NCBI RefSeq assembly: GCF_041146795.1
Contig: NC_135177.1
Coordinates: 1,634,060 to 1,698,059, forward strand
Length of the DNA stretch: 64,000 nucleotides
Origin: Maylandia zebra
Taxonomy: Eukaryota; Chordata; Actinopteri; Cichliformes; Cichlidae
Reading direction: 5' to 3'
Below are positions 1 through 13,079 of the stretch, piece after piece. Within the stretch, counting starts at the first letter, position 1. Each line of letters begins with the position of its first letter. The position numbers were made by a program, and so were the translations under genes. The notes below the pieces were generated by a model. That model saw nothing but the letters and a program-made list of their open reading frames with translations, made no database searches and was not told the origin of the DNA.

Positions 1-1450
1 AGAGATTTAAGTTTAAGAGGAAGGGTATTGCTCTCAAAAGCAGAAGGTCTGTCTCGACTGACTTATGCAGCAATTTCTCTGCATGTGGACGGCAAAACTT
101 GTAAGGATATCGACCGAATGCTCTTCAACTTGCTCTGGAAAAACCGGACACATTACATCAGAAAAAGTGTATTGATGAATGACTATGAGCACGGTGGTCT
201 CAATGTTTTGGATTTTACTACTCTAAACAATACATTTAAGATTAATTGGGCGAAACATTTTCTTAAAAATCCGGTATCCATTTGGAATTTTATTCCTCAC
301 TACATTTTCTCTAAGTTTGGTGGTCTAAGTTTTATCTTAGGTTGTGATTATAATATAGATAAGCTTCCAGAAAAGCTCTCGATGTTTCACAAACAACTTC
401 TATTAGCTTGGTCCCTTATATATAAACACAACTTTACACCCCATACATATTCAATTTGGAATAATAGGAACATAGTGTATAAAAATAAATCATTATTTTT
501 TTCTAGGTGGGTTGAGAAACGGATTGTTTTAGTGAATCAGCTGTTTAATCCTAATGGGCAGCTCATGTCCTATTCAGAATTCTTAAACACCTATAAATTT
601 CCAGCCACACCCAAAGAATATGCCACATTATTTGATGCAATACCTACGGGTATTATAATGCTTTTTAAAGGTATTCAACCTTGCATATCATTGTTTCTCT
701 CCCCAACCCTTTAGATTCACACATAGGAAGAATCTGTCTAACAAACCACAGTAAAAGTAATAAGAATATCCATGCTTTGTTCCAGACAGAATCTCTAACT
801 TTCCCACATGTGGTCTCTTATTGGAATTTCTTTGTCAGTGACATTAACTGGAAAAGAGTATGGACAATTCCTAACAAGTATCTGGTAACGAATAAAGTGA
901 AGGAAGTCTCATTTAAAATACTGCATAAATTTTATCCTGCTAATCATTACATGACAAAGTTCAAAAGGGACATAAATGTGAGCTGTGGATTTTGTGGAAG
1001 CCATCCTGAGACTGCAGCACCTCTGGATCTGTTCATACGCTGGAACATTTTGGAAAGACTTCAGTAGATTCATTGCTGGACATCTCTACAAAGACTTTAC
1101 TGTGAAATGGGAAAATGTTGTATTTTGTTTCTTTCGAAGGCAAAAAAAAGAAGAAGTTTACTTTATAATAAACTTGTTAGTTATCTTAGCTAAATTTTAT
1201 TTTCACAAATGCAAATACAGTAACAAAAAACCTAATTTTAAACATTACTTTAATGATGTTTTATGTTACATAAAATTGATTAGTGGATCACTTAACAAAA
1301 AGGCTATGAAAACTATTACTATTTGTAGTAATTACAAATTATTTGAATGTTTGTAATTCTTTGTATTACACCCCCTGGCATATGTTAATTTTGTTCTGAT
1401 TGTATACATGTTCTGTATACTGTTTCTTAATAAAGTTTAATATTTGGAAG
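1..1450 (+). mobile_element. L1/Tx1-type LINE, 3' end of ORF2 and 3' UTR (degenerate)
   Basis: Overlapping reading frames at 28-714, 681-1067 and 985-1356 together read as the C-terminal part of an L1/Tx1-clade ORF2 protein. The stretch NVSCGFCGSHPETAA corresponds to the Cys/His motif near the ORF2 C-terminus, normally followed by a W-rich segment, and this segment continues in the next frame (about 1000-1070). The frame changes show the copy is dead. An AATAAA-type signal near 1429 and an A-run ending near 1450 mark the 3' terminus. The 5' part lies left of the window. Clade assignment is by recognition of the C-terminal motif and was not searched. Confidence 0.75.
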
Positions 1451-3230
1451 AAAAAAAAAAAAGATAGTGACTATAAAAGCCACCGACCGAGAGCAGTCAC
1501 AGGGATCACAGCTGGTGTGTTTGACGTGTTCTTTGGTGTGCGGGGAGCTTACCACAGGCTTCATTTTGACTTTTGAGCTGGTGGAATAAATTTGTGGTAC
1601 TGCTGCCTTTTGTGGCATAGTTTTATGGCATGTTTTGAAAAATACTGCATTTTGTTCGACATCCAAACGACAGCGAGTCTCATTCCTTCGCTCATCTGAG
1701 ACTTCTGCTGTCCCTGTCCGGCAGCATAGAAACTAGGGCTGCCACGATTAGTCGACTAGTCACGATTACGTCGACTATAAAAATCGTCGACGGCTAATTT
1801 AATAGTCGGCGCCTCGTTTGAAGCTTTGTAAGATCCCAAAAGACGCAGGAATGAGTAGCAGGATTTAAGAGTGTAATAACGGACTGAAACAGAAGATGGC
1901 AGCACTGCATGTACAAGGATGCCAGCTGCCGTTAAACCCCGAAGAAGAAGAAGCTGTGTCCCAGAATTCATAGCGCAGCTGTCAACAATGGCGGCAGCTA
2001 GTTAGTTTTAACTTTACTCTTATTATTCTTTCTGGGTCACAAAATAAACGTTTAACATATTTTCAGGCGAGAATGTAGCTGTGTAAACCTCAAATATCTG
2101 CTCAGTTTATCAGGACACCGCATATTTTCAAAAGCGCTCCGACGTTTTTGGAGACGTCTGTTACCCACTAGCTCGTTAGCGAGCCGGGGGCGAGGCTAGC
2201 TAGAGCCGTGAGAACACCGGACTCCCGGCAAATCGTTTTCAAACCCACCGCCGTCTTTCGCTAGTCAGGTTAAACATGATATATAAGTCACTTAGATAAC
2301 TTAAAAATGTTATTGTTTGGCTTTCTTTAGTATTTTATTTGTTCCTGAGTAAATCGGTTTGGCTGAGATTAAAGTTATAGTTTTTACACAGCTGAATAAA
2401 CATCAAGCAGACAGCTGATTATCAGAAGTGTGAGATGCTGGAGAATATACTCCGGTGTCCTGTTATATTTTAGATAGCAAGGAGTTTATTAAACTTCACC
2501 GAAACAATCTGCAAATGTCATTAAAATTTAATAAACTATCATCTTGTCTTTATTTTTAGTTAGCACAAACACTTCAAGCTGTAAGCTAATGATAGTTATA
2601 TAAGAGCAGATGCTGCTGGTGCAATAAGCTGTACGCTGTACGTCCAATGGATGATGATCTGATTAGTCGACTAATCGCAAAAATAATCGGTGACTAGTCG
2701 ACTATCAAAATAATCGTTTGTGGCAGCCCTAATAGAAACACGCCTGCTCGGCGCGTTCCAGCCGGTAGACATGTTTCCAGTTGGCAGGTGTGAATAAATG
2801 ATGCATTTGCAGCCTGTGGTAGGAAAACAACCTCACAGTGAATTACATGCAGGCAGCTTTTACGATGCAACCATTGAACCCATGTACATGGAAAAACTCA
2901 GGATACATCGAGTATATTCGATATATCGCCCGCCCCTACCCGAGGGTTGTTAGGTTGGACGCTGATTATTGATATTACCATCTACACCATCACGTCTTGT
3001 TTTCAGCAGCACAAAAGTGTTGCATCAAAGCACAGGGCAAACTTGAGAATGCTAATATGTTTGCTTTCCTTCATTGCAGACACGCTTGGTCTTTTAAAGG
3101 TTTACAGACACAAACTCACTCGCTCGTCCCATCAATCGTCCCTTCAAGGCGGTGAATCGCCCGTTTAACGAACTAGTGAAACGGCCCCAAAGCATAATCT
3201 GTCAGTGCCATCAACTCCTACGGTGCTTTA
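1451..3230. other. Non-coding flank around the hAT insertion
   Basis: Outside the 998-bp hAT element this stretch has no supportable gene. The sequence ending near 2938 (GATATATCGCCCGCCCCTAC) looks like the terminus of a second, older hAT-type element, whose left end appears to be replaced by the LINE that stops at 1450. That reading is inference. 2940-3230 shows nothing recognisable. Confidence 0.4.
1734..2731. mobile_element. Non-autonomous hAT-type DNA transposon (998 bp)
   Basis: The ends are perfect inverted repeats, TAGGGCTGCCAC at 1734 and its complement ending at 2731. They are followed inward by imperfect palindromic repeats rich in GTCGAC/TAGTCGAC. The identical 8-bp direct repeat ATAGAAAC flanks the element at 1726-1733 and 2732-2739. 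An 8-bp duplication with this kind of end is characteristic of the hAT superfamily. No transposase reading frame is visible inside, so the element needs a partner to move. Confidence 0.85.
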
Positions 3231-3319
3231 CCAGCTCCTTTTTTTTCAAGCAGTTTTGAATGTATTGGGAGAGAGAATAACAATCATTGACTCCGTATAT
3301 AGAAATAATAATCATTGCA

Positions 3320-3860
3320 TTACTATAAGGACTCACAAATGTCAGCAGATTTGTGAAGGCCGATTGCTGAAATGATTGAATGGACATAAGAGAATGTAGT
3401 GCACTGGGAAAGTATTCCAGGTGTGTTGCTAGCAGCCTGGACAACCACAGATGGTCCCACAGCCACTCTGTGCTTAGGTGGTTCCTGGTTTGACACTTGG
3501 CATTCAAGTTCGGTCTTTGTTTGATCAGACCAGAGAATTTTCCCAAGTCCTTCAGGTGCTTTTTTGGCACTCCAGGTGTCTTTCACCTCTTACAGAGTCA
3601 CTTCTGTCAGGTGACTTTACCATGCAGGCCTAATTCTCGTAGTGCTGCAGAAATGGTTGTCCTTTGCAAAGTTCTGCTGGAGCTCTGTCAGCGTGACCAT
3701 CAGGTCTCTGTCCCCTGCCTGACTAAGGCCCTCGTACCGTGACTGCTCAGATTGGCAGGGCGGCCACCTCTAAGAAGAGTCCAGGTGGTTCCAAACTTCT
3801 TCCACGGAGGCCAGTGTGCTAACTTCAAGCTGCAACAAGTTTTATGCACCATTCCCCAGT
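3320..3860 (-). pseudogene. Tc1/mariner-like transposase remnant
   Basis: Read on the minus strand, several frames show pieces of a Tc1-family transposase in order: a helix-turn-helix segment with GRPANLS (about 3700-3860), then the linker and catalytic start ILWSDQTKTEL (about 3520-3560). WSDET is the hallmark block around the first catalytic Asp of Tc1 transposases; here it reads WSDQT. Frames are interrupted several times, so this is a fossil. It sits just upstream of the kpna5 first coding exon. Confidence 0.7.
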
Positions 3861-3976
3861 CTATTTCTCCCGCGCACACTCTGCTTGTTGATGTCATTTC
3901 GTATGTTGTAAAGTAAAATGTACCGAGGCTTCAGCACGGTGGTGACTGCATCAATCTGCTTAAATCCTCAGACACA

Positions 3977-6900
3977 ATGGCGAGTCCAGGGAAAGACAAC
4001 TACAGGATGAAGAGCTATAAGAACAAAGCGCTGAATCCTCAGGAAATGCGTCGAAGGAGAGAAGAGGAAGGAATTCAGCTACGCAAACAAAAAAGAGAGG
4101 AGCAGGTGATCTTTGCTAACGTTTGGTGTATAAAATGGAATTAAGCTAACAGAGTTCAACATGTGTGTGGGACTGTTATGGTCCTGTTAGCACCTGCTGT
4201 GTTTTTCCTATCAGGGTGTGAGTTCTGCTCTCCTGCCTTTGCTACCAGCTAACTGCACTCAGCAACTGGGGCTCAAGTTCCCATTAAAGAGTTGTGTCCA
4301 TGTGGCTTCTTGCTCACTCTGTGTCTGTGTGTTTGGTTAACATTGATTTTGCTGAGCTTTTGTTTTTTGACTGGTTTGTGTTTCTCTCTTTACTTTGGTC
4401 CTGATTCTTCTCCGTCTCCATTTTCAGTCTGGACTTCTTTACAATATTCAGGCTGCATCTCTGCTCCGATCACCGCCGTCTCCTGCAGCCTTTCATTTGT
4501 GCGTCTGTGCATTTATTTAATGTGTGTCTGTATGACTGCAGCTGTTCAAGAGAAGAAATGTCTGCATACCTTCAGCTGATGACTCCATGCAGGAATGTCC
4601 GATCCAAGATCCAGACATCAGCTCCACAGTACCCATCACAGCTGTAAGTGTAAGCTGCCTCTCTCCTGTAGGTTTGCTGTGCTGTAGTCTGAACTAAACA
4701 TGAACTCTCTGATGCGTTTGTGCAGGATGGAGTCATAACAGCAGATATGATTCAGATGATCTTTTCTGAAGACCCCGACCATCAACTAATTGCTACACAG
4801 AAATTCAGAAAATTGCTTTCCAAAGGTGTGTCTCTGTGACGTTTAATGGAAGATTCGTGTTTCTGTAGTCGGTTTACTAAAAGAGAAATAACTGTTTGGA
4901 CCAAAGTTGAACAGAGAAGCTGCCAAGTTATTTTATTCTGCTTCCACCTGGCTGTCAACAACAGGCTCTGCTCTGTGTGCAGCTTCTGCAATGCCTCGTT
5001 TCTACAGGCGCAGTGCTGCCTCAGTATCAAAATACTAAAGTAATCATTTCCCACAACTTTATCAATGTTGCACCACACCTGTGCTGGCTTACACAACAGA
5101 GATTAAACCAAGAGAAACACACAAAATGACCTGAAAAAGAAATCTTGCTCTTTGAGGTGTTTTTCTGCAGAACACAAATTGAATTGGTTTTATGAAACAG
5201 CCTGTTGCTCTGTCTGTGAAATGCCTTTAACCCTTTAGCAGGTTTGTGCTCAAGTGTTCACTTGTTTCTTTTGCACAGAACCCAGCCCCCCCATAGATGA
5301 AGTGATTTCCACTCCTGGTGTTGTGACTCGGTTTGTGGATTTTCTGCAGCGGAGTGAAAACTGCACACTGCAGGTCAGAGAATCCAACACTGTACACCTG
5401 AGAGTATCAGGACATCTGGATGTCCCACTATCAGATAACAGATGTGTTCCTGTGTCACGTGTTCACCTCAGCAGACGTCTACAGTCAGATTATTGCTCGT
5501 ATTTCATTTATTGTTTCATTTTGTCCTTTTCTAATTTGTTATTAGTCTCAAAGCGAGTGGGTGACATGGTGCTTCACAGGGCAGCAATTTACATGTTGCT
5601 TTGTTATGAGTCATATTTATATGTATTTAATAATAATAGCTAGAATGTTGAAATGATTGGTAGGCGTTACACAGCTATTGTGAGCATTGAACCTCCAGTT
5701 GTATTGGGTAAAACTGTTGTTGTTGTCATATTGTCCACGGTGTGCTCGTAACAGTTCGAAGCGGCCTGGGCACTGACCAACATTGCCTCTGGGACCTTCT
5801 TGCACACCAAGGTTGTGATTGAAACAGGAGCTGTTCCCATTTTCATTGAACTGCTGAACTCAGAGTACGAGGATGTGCAGGAACAGGTGAGAGTCACATG
5901 ATAACACCTGCTTAGTTACAGGTAACCTGCTCATCTATAGTGAGTGAGTTGAGATGTTGAGCTTTTCTAACAGTTTCAGGACTTTTGAGAGGCACAAACC
6001 TGAATGTGTGTAAACTGCTGTGGTAGTGTTTGACAGGACGAGTTTTAGTGTCAAAGGCGGTCTGTTGGGCTGTGACGTAGTTGAAGCATGTTGGCTGTTT
6101 TCCAGGCAGTGTGGGCACTGGGGAACATAGCGGGCGACAACGCTGAGTGCAGAGACTACGTACTCAACTGTGGCATCCTCCCGTCTTTACAGCAGTAAGT
6201 GTTCGTCGTCTGTCTGCGTTTGTGTGTCAGAGCTGCACTAACAGCTGGCTCTGCTCTGTGCAGGCTGCTCGCTAAATCCAACCGTCTCACAACAACCCGA
6301 AATGCAGTGTGGGCTCTGTCCAACCTGTGCAGAGGGAAAAACCCACCACCAGATTTTGCAAAGGTCAGCCCCGTCATTGTTGTTGAGTCACTGAATACTG
6401 GAACTCATTCGCCTTCCTCCTCCTTAAAGTTATATTTCCTGTACTGATCATGTGGTTCCAATATTAAATTGTCCCCTTGTCTGTGTTATTTTGTCAGGTG
6501 TCTCCTTGTCTCAACGTTTTGTCCAGGCTGCTGTTCAGCAGTGATCCAGATGTGCTGGCCGATGCGTGTTGGGCTCTCTCCTACCTGTCTGACGGCCCCA
6601 ATGAAAAGATCCAGACGGTCATCGACTCCGGGGTCTGCCGCAGGCTCGTTGAGCTGCTCATGTACGACACTGACATACTCTTTGGTTGTTGTTGTTGTTT
6701 TTTGCACATTTGTTGAACATAAATGAAAATTGCTCCCTAAATGTAAGAGCTGATTGTGCTGTGACAAGCTTTGAGTGTTCCACGTAGCTGTGAAGCAGTT
6801 TCAGCCCCCTGTTCTTTGCAGAATTGAAGGGCTGTTGAGCCAAAACGTAACGTTGGATTGGATTTAAGTGTCATGAGTGTAGCTGAGTTTCCAGTACGAA

Positions 6901-9199
6901 CTGGCTGGACATGGTCCTTCACAATTTTCTGGGAGACAGCTGAAATGATTCTTGCGCCAGTCATGGGGAACACTGGCCATTTGCCCAGTTGGGTTAATTG
7001 AAGGGACGCTCCACACCAGCCCTGTAAGTGCTGACACGAGCCCATTCGTTCATTTTCATTGCTGATGCTGTATTGCCCAATCAACACACTTAAGTGCCAC
7101 AAAGTAAATAAACGGCAGACGAAAATGACGCAGACTGAATCATCAGCACGCGAGCATGAGCGTTTTCAGTGGGGATGAAAACAATAGTGTGGACGCGGAG
7201 ACCAAAACGCTGTTTTCAAGTTTATCCAGGTTGGTGTAGCTGAGAGGATTATTCCTGTGTATAGTGAAGGGGGCATGTTGAGTGCTGGGTATCGGCTTGG
7301 ACTGAGAGCAGGTCAGATCGGGGGTGGTGACACTTAAAGGCAGCCAAAAGAAGAAAACTGAAACATTAATAAACGAAGTACTGTGGTGAATAAAAACTGC
7401 TGTTGGGTGGTGCTGGATTTAAAAAGAAGGGATCAGCGTGTTGAACAGAAATGTTGGATTAACAGTCGGCGGTATTAGTTTCCCTTGCAATGAGCCTATT
7501 CATGCACAGTGTCTAAGCTCCAGCTTTCAGTCCTTTGAGTTTCTTATTGGTGGTATGAAACTTCCAGAGTCACAGGTTCTTTTCTGATATTTTCTTGTCT
7601 GAGAGCGTCTGTTTTGTTCGTCTGTTTTCTTTGGGAGACGCAGCGTCCAGTAGAACACAATCAGCTTCCTCTGATTTCGTTCCCTGGACGATTTGAAGCA
7701 TCAAACGTTGTTTTCTTTTGATGGCGTAACATTGTTGCACAAAGAATCTGTCGTTTCTGATCCCGTCCACGCTTTGCACGTCTCACTGTGTGCCTCCTGT
7801 TTCCAGGCACGGCGACTACAAGGTTGTTTCTCCTGCCTTGCGTGCAGTGGGAAACATCGTGACAGGAGATGACATCCAGACTCAGGTACAGCCTCTGTTT
7901 CTTCCATCGGTGCTGCTTGGCCTTTTCTCATTGACAGCATTAAGATCTTTGGCTCCTCTGCTTTCGTCTCAGGTAATCTTGAACTGTTCAGCACTGCCGT
8001 GTTTGCTCCACCTTCTCAGCAGCCCTAAGGAATCCATCAAGAAGGAGGCCTGCTGGACTGTGTCCAACATCACCGCAGGAAACCGAGCTCAGATTCAGGT
8101 ATTCTGCTGCGGCGTCTCCGTTTGTCGTGGCGAGATGAAGAGCTGCTGTTCTTTGCTGCTGACCACATTTTTCTGTTTTTGTCAGAACGTCATTGACGCC
8201 AACATCTTTCCAGTACTGATCGAGATCCTTCAGAAGGCCGAGTTCCGCACAAGAAAGGAGGCTGCGTGGGCAATTACCAACGCCACCTCTGGGGGCACTC
8301 CCTCACAGATAAAGTGTGTTTACCAGACGTCTTAAAAACACTTGATGTGAAGATTCCTCCTTACGTAGTTCTGGTGCCGTGTTTCCCACAAATACAAACT
8401 TGAGTCACAGTTCAGTGCGAGTAGTTGCACCATGTGATGAGTCATTAAAATCCACCAATGTTAGCTGAGCACTGCTTCAGATGGTGCACCACACTCTTTC
8501 CTACAAACACCACGTGGATGTTAATGTGACTCATTCAGACTGTTAAATCAACAGCGCTGGTTTCATTTTACATGTTCATATATTTGGTTTGTCAGATTTC
8601 ACTGTGCTGGGACTTCTCTGCACATTTGCACAGCAGGAATTGGTGGAAATCCAAAAATCAGTCGAGCTTTATAAACAAAGTGAAATGCTGCTGAGGACTA
8701 ACGTCTGTGCTTTCCGTGACAGGTATCTGGTGTCCCTGAATGCCATCAAACCTATGTGCGATCTGCTGACAGTGATGGACTCTAAGATTGTTCAGGTGTC
8801 ACTGAACGGTTTAGAGAACATCCTCAGACTGGGAGAACAGGAAGCCAAACAGAATGGAACTGGCATCAATCCGTACTGCGCTCTGATTGAGGAAGCTTAC
8901 GGTAATGCTCGCAAACCACCAACAGAACATTCACGAGCTTTCATTCACTCAGAAAAGTGGACACGTTCTTTTGTGTCGCGTTTGGTTCCACACCCACCGC
9001 GTGTTCACTGCACCTCGGTGGGGTTGCTTCTTTCTCGGCACTTCTTTGTAACCGAGCGTGTTTGCAAGAACGTCTAAGTTTAAAAAAGTGTCAAATAAAA
9101 GTGAAAGCTTTGTTTAGGAAGTTTGTACGTGAGGGCAGAAGGCAAAGTTTGGACATTTTAAGAATCACAAGCTTTATAGGCATGCTGGTATTTTTGTCT

Positions 9200-9244
<45 letters not shown>

Positions 9245-9471
9245 CCTCCATCTTCCCTGACTATAGTCTCAGGTGTGTCATTTGTAACATCAAAGGTTGG
9301 AGGTTAGACCCTCTGTCCACATCTTTGGAGTTAAATCATTTCTGATCACTTACAAGAAATTTAAATTGGCAGCATTTCTGCATCGATGATTAAAATGAAT
9401 GAAGAAGATAAACGGGCTGGTTCTTGTGTAGCATGTTTCTAATTTGCTCGCAGACTCCCAAGGTTTTTTAC

Positions 9472-9516
<45 letters not shown>

Positions 9517-9892
9517 CTGGATGCAGGAGAGGAACTCGGGGTTCAGTATCTGGCCCTGCCGTACTTTGGCACACAGACAGGGATGGAAACAGCAGCACTT
9601 TGATTAGAAATGCCTCCTGTAACTATATTCACAGGAGCTTTTTGTCACTCAGTGTTGAAACTTCTGTCGTGTGAAGATTTGTGCGTTTGCTTCCATTCTT
9701 TCAGGATTGGACAAGATTGAGTTTTTACAGAGCCACGAGAACCAGGAGATCTACCAGAAGGCCTTTGACCTGATTGAACACTACTTCGGTGTGGAGGAAG
9801 AGGATGCCAGCCTGGCTCCACAGGTGGATCAGAATCAAGGCCAGTTTGTCTTCCAGCAACAGGAAGGACCCATGGAGGGTTTCCAGCTTTAA
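3977..9892 (+). CDS. kpna5: Importin subunit alpha (karyopherin alpha 5-like), 13 coding exons
   Basis: Nuclear import adaptor: it binds classical nuclear localisation signals and hands cargo to importin beta at the nuclear pore. Coding exons: 3977-4105, 4542-4643, 4726-4825, 5279-5373, 5755-5886, 6106-6194, 6264-6363, 6498-6661, 7807-7885, 7973-8098, 8186-8313, 8723-8901, 9705-9892. They total 1611 nt (536 aa plus stop), all with GT-AG borders and matching phases. The first exons encode the basic importin-beta-binding domain ([19 protein letters not shown]). Ten-ARM-type repeats follow with the NLS-groove W/N motifs ([44 protein letters not shown]). The end is the family tail EGFQL. The start ATG has A at -3 and G at +4. 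A splice acceptor seems to lie 6 nt upstream, so non-coding 5' exons are likely. The segment [14 protein letters not shown] favours KPNA5 over KPNA6 or KPNA1; the paralogue call is less certain than the family. Confidence 0.93.
9202..9243. repeat. (CA)n microsatellite in kpna5 intron 12
   Basis: About 21 uninterrupted CA units, the first of two CA arrays in the last kpna5 intron. Confidence 0.97.
9474..9512. repeat. (CA)n microsatellite in kpna5 intron 12
   Basis: About 19 CA units, roughly 230 bp downstream of a similar array in the same intron and about 190 bp before the last kpna5 exon. Confidence 0.97.
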
Positions 9893-11800
9893 TCCCACTG
9901 CACTTCCTTAGTTCGGTCTTGTTGGACTTGGAACGTCTCTGCAGCAGACCCGTCTCTTCTCTGCTGTGCAGGATCTTCACGTGTACTATGCCTGAGATTT
10001 GTGAAAATAGAGATCAAGCGTTTGGCTCCTCTGGAGTCCTAAATAGAGAGCTGAGCTTTACCCGTTTCCGTACCGTTGATAAAATGTCTCTGCCATCGAA
10101 AGCCGACTCAAGTCAAAAGGTTTTGAAACCTTGTTTTCAAATTTAGTGCAAAATCACAACGTTAAGCTTTCAGTGGTGTTTTTTTAATCATTCAAAATGA
10201 TGTTAATATTTATGTCTCCAAGCCATCATCCATATCCCTTTGTGAATGTGAAACTACCTCTTCAGTCTCCAGAAAGAAGAGTGAAAAGGGAGAGAAAAGA
10301 ACACCGAGCATTGCTTCATTTTTCCATTGATGTGGAAATCTGAAAGGAAATCCGGATCCGAAATGTTCAGATCAGGGTCACCTGTAGAACAACACTACTG
10401 TATGTCCCAGCGCTGCCGTCTGGAGCAGCGGCACATCCACCTTTTACTTCTAAAGGACTTGAAGAACGGAGGGCTGCTGTGTCTGCTGAGCTCGTTAGAA
10501 ACAGAAGAGTCGGAGCTTTTTTCCTGCATCGAGCAGCGGCCTGAGTTAGTCTGTCACAGTGTTAGCTTTTCATTGCTGCTAATTTCAAACGTTCTTTCAG
10601 TTGATCCGCAAGTTATCAGGACGTGGCAGGTAATGTCTGTGACACGATGCTGTGTGCAAAACTCTTTCCCGTGAGATTGTTCAGTTGTCTGGTTTGCCAG
10701 TTATCTGTCTTAAATTATTTCTGCCTGGTGTGATGGGATTTCCTGAGCGACCTGGAGGGTTTTGTATATTATATATACATGTAAGTGCAAAGACGATATT
10801 TAAGTGGCTGTGGGAATAGGTTATATGCAATATTTTTTCTGCTTGATATGCAGTTTTGACAGTTTCATTTTGAACTTTGAATATTTCCACTTTATTTTTT
10901 CATGTTTTGTTGTGGTCGAGGTCTTAAGGAGGAAGCGGAGGCTTCTTTCCTTCTTCGAGCTCCGCCCCCGAACACTTTTGATACGTGTCGATTTGAGTAC
11001 AGTGACATCAACTGGACGCAAAATCAGTCTATATTTATGTGAAGTAAAACTATTTGTAATGCAGAATTTACATCAAGCACATTCAATCATATAGTTTTCT
11101 AATATTTCTGGTTTCTCTGTTTTTCTTTTTTTTGTAGTTTTTGGGTTTTTTGCTTTTGGAAGTTCATTTGCTGTGTTCCCGTCGCTCGTGGATTCATGTG
11201 TTTAATTGTCAACAGCCGATGTACAACAGTGTGATACTATAATATGCAGCCTGTGGTTCCTGACACACGGAGACCTGATGGTGGAGGCTGTTGTAGTCAC
11301 TGATCACGTGTGAGGCTGCAGCTATATGATGTAAAAAAAAAAAAAAATAATTAAATGCATCCATTGGATAAAAACGATGTGAGCTGTGGTGTGCTGTGAG
11401 TATCTGGAGGAAAGTTCTCGTCCTGTTTGACTTTGGTGTTTAGTCTGTGAGGAGGACGACCAGCAGGTGTCCCTGTGCAGATGAGTCAGATTGTCTCAAA
11501 GCCTCGCTGCGACCTGTGCCGGCTCGTTTGAAGCTGAAGCTCCGGCACGAGTCAGTCACACAGCTTCAGAAACACTGGGCCGAGGCGGGGGCTGAACAGA
11601 GTCACGTGATCGATGACGTCCGAAGCTTCGTCACTGCTTCAGCACCTTATTCAGTGTTTTGTAAGGAACTGAATCACTGGCAGGATGTGTGCTGTGTTTG
11701 GGTGATTTAGCGCGAGGTTGTGTGCCACATAATTAGAGACATGAAGCCAAGAAGAGCTCTGCCTGTTTCTAAATAAAAACCAGTTCAATTTTATTTAGCA
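9893..11800 (+). other. kpna5 3' UTR and downstream flank
   Basis: No reading frame here can be supported. The stretch is AT-rich with an A-run near 11333-11347 and a canonical AATAAA at 11772-11777, either of which could mark the mRNA end. The exact cleavage site cannot be decided from sequence. Confidence 0.4.
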
Positions 11801-11990
11801 ACAGTCACCTCAAGACGTGTTATAGTGTAAGGTAGACCCTACAGTAATAACTGCTGGTAATAAATCATCAGCGATTCTGCTCCCAGCTCTAAAGACAAAC
11901 ACTGCAATTATAGAAGTTATAGTTTATATAAAAGCATCTCCTGGTAAATTACATAATCAGGTGGAGGCAGGGACCTCACTTCACCTACTA

Positions 11991-13071
11991 CAGAGGTTCC
12001 CAAAGTGTGGGGCCCGCCCCCTAGGGAGGTGCAGAGCCATTGCAGGGGGGGTGTGGTATGAAAAGGAAAAAAAAAAAACGCTTGGACACTGCTAACATCA
12101 TGGACAGGTTTGTTGACGAGGCGCCCACACAAACGCAAAGCAGGAGATGAAGCGTCGCTGCATATGTTTCCAAACCAACTTCATTCTGAGCCAAAGACTA
12201 GAAAACATGGTGAAGAAAATCTTCCCTTTGGCTTCACCTGCACAGGTGCTGAGGTAGGTCTCCCTGCAGGACTGGTTTCCCTGCGTCAGGAGCAGCTCTT
12301 CAAATCACGGACAAACAGGATCCCACATTCTTGATCTTTAGTTCACAAACACTTGTTGTAATGACTAACTGCTCCTGACATGTTGGAGATGTTTGCTCTT
12401 TATACAGTAAAGTTACAGCTGGATACAAATAATATCAGGCTGATCCTGCCACGATTTTGTGTTTAAACCCATTTTGCACAGAGAGGCATTTTTTGAAAAA
12501 TGTATTGATGCAATGTTGAATATTATTACACAGGAAAAAACAACTACACGTAAAATAATCCCACCGTGACGCCTCTGCCTTTGTAAATGGAGGGACAGTA
12601 ACTGCGTGTAAACCTGCAGACAGTCAGATTAACAGTATTTTGTCTCTATCTGCTATTCTGCAGTTCATCCCATGTAAACAATAACGTGGCCACAGCGTGG
12701 CGTGGAAAAAGGCACATACCTCTGACGTTGGGTGACGAACTCTGTATTCCTCGTCCACACGTAAACGCAAAAAAGGAGATTTAAAAAAAAATCGCAGTTT
12801 TCGGTGATTGGAAACGCCGTTTACGTGGATGAAACAGCTGCGTGTTCAAAAATACCCGTGTAGATGTGGACGTAAAAGAGTTAGTAGTTTATTTCATTGC
12901 TACCTGTAATTTATTGCAGATTATTGTATTTGCTTAATTATTTACTAAATGTTTGTGGTGTGAAATAAACCACAATGGCGCAAAATATGGGGGTGTGTGG
13001 TTGGAGGATGTGGGGGGGGCATTTTTCTTGTAAAACAAAGGGGGCCCAGCGAAAAAGTTTGGGAACCACTG
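11991..13071 (+). mobile_element. Decayed hAT-type transposon with transposase N-terminus remnant (1081 bp)
   Basis: The left end reads CAGAGGTTCCCAAAGTGTGG and the right end is its imperfect complement (AGTTTGGGAACCACTG). Flanks carry an 8-bp duplication with one mismatch: ACCTACTA at 11983-11990 and ACCTACTG at 13072-13079. Inside, near 12100-12250, frames resemble the start of a Charlie/ZBED-type hAT transposase (HKRKAGDEA, then FGFTCTG) but are broken by stops and shifts. The rest is non-coding and seems deleted relative to an autonomous copy. Confidence 0.8.
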
Positions 13072-13079
13072 ACCTACTG

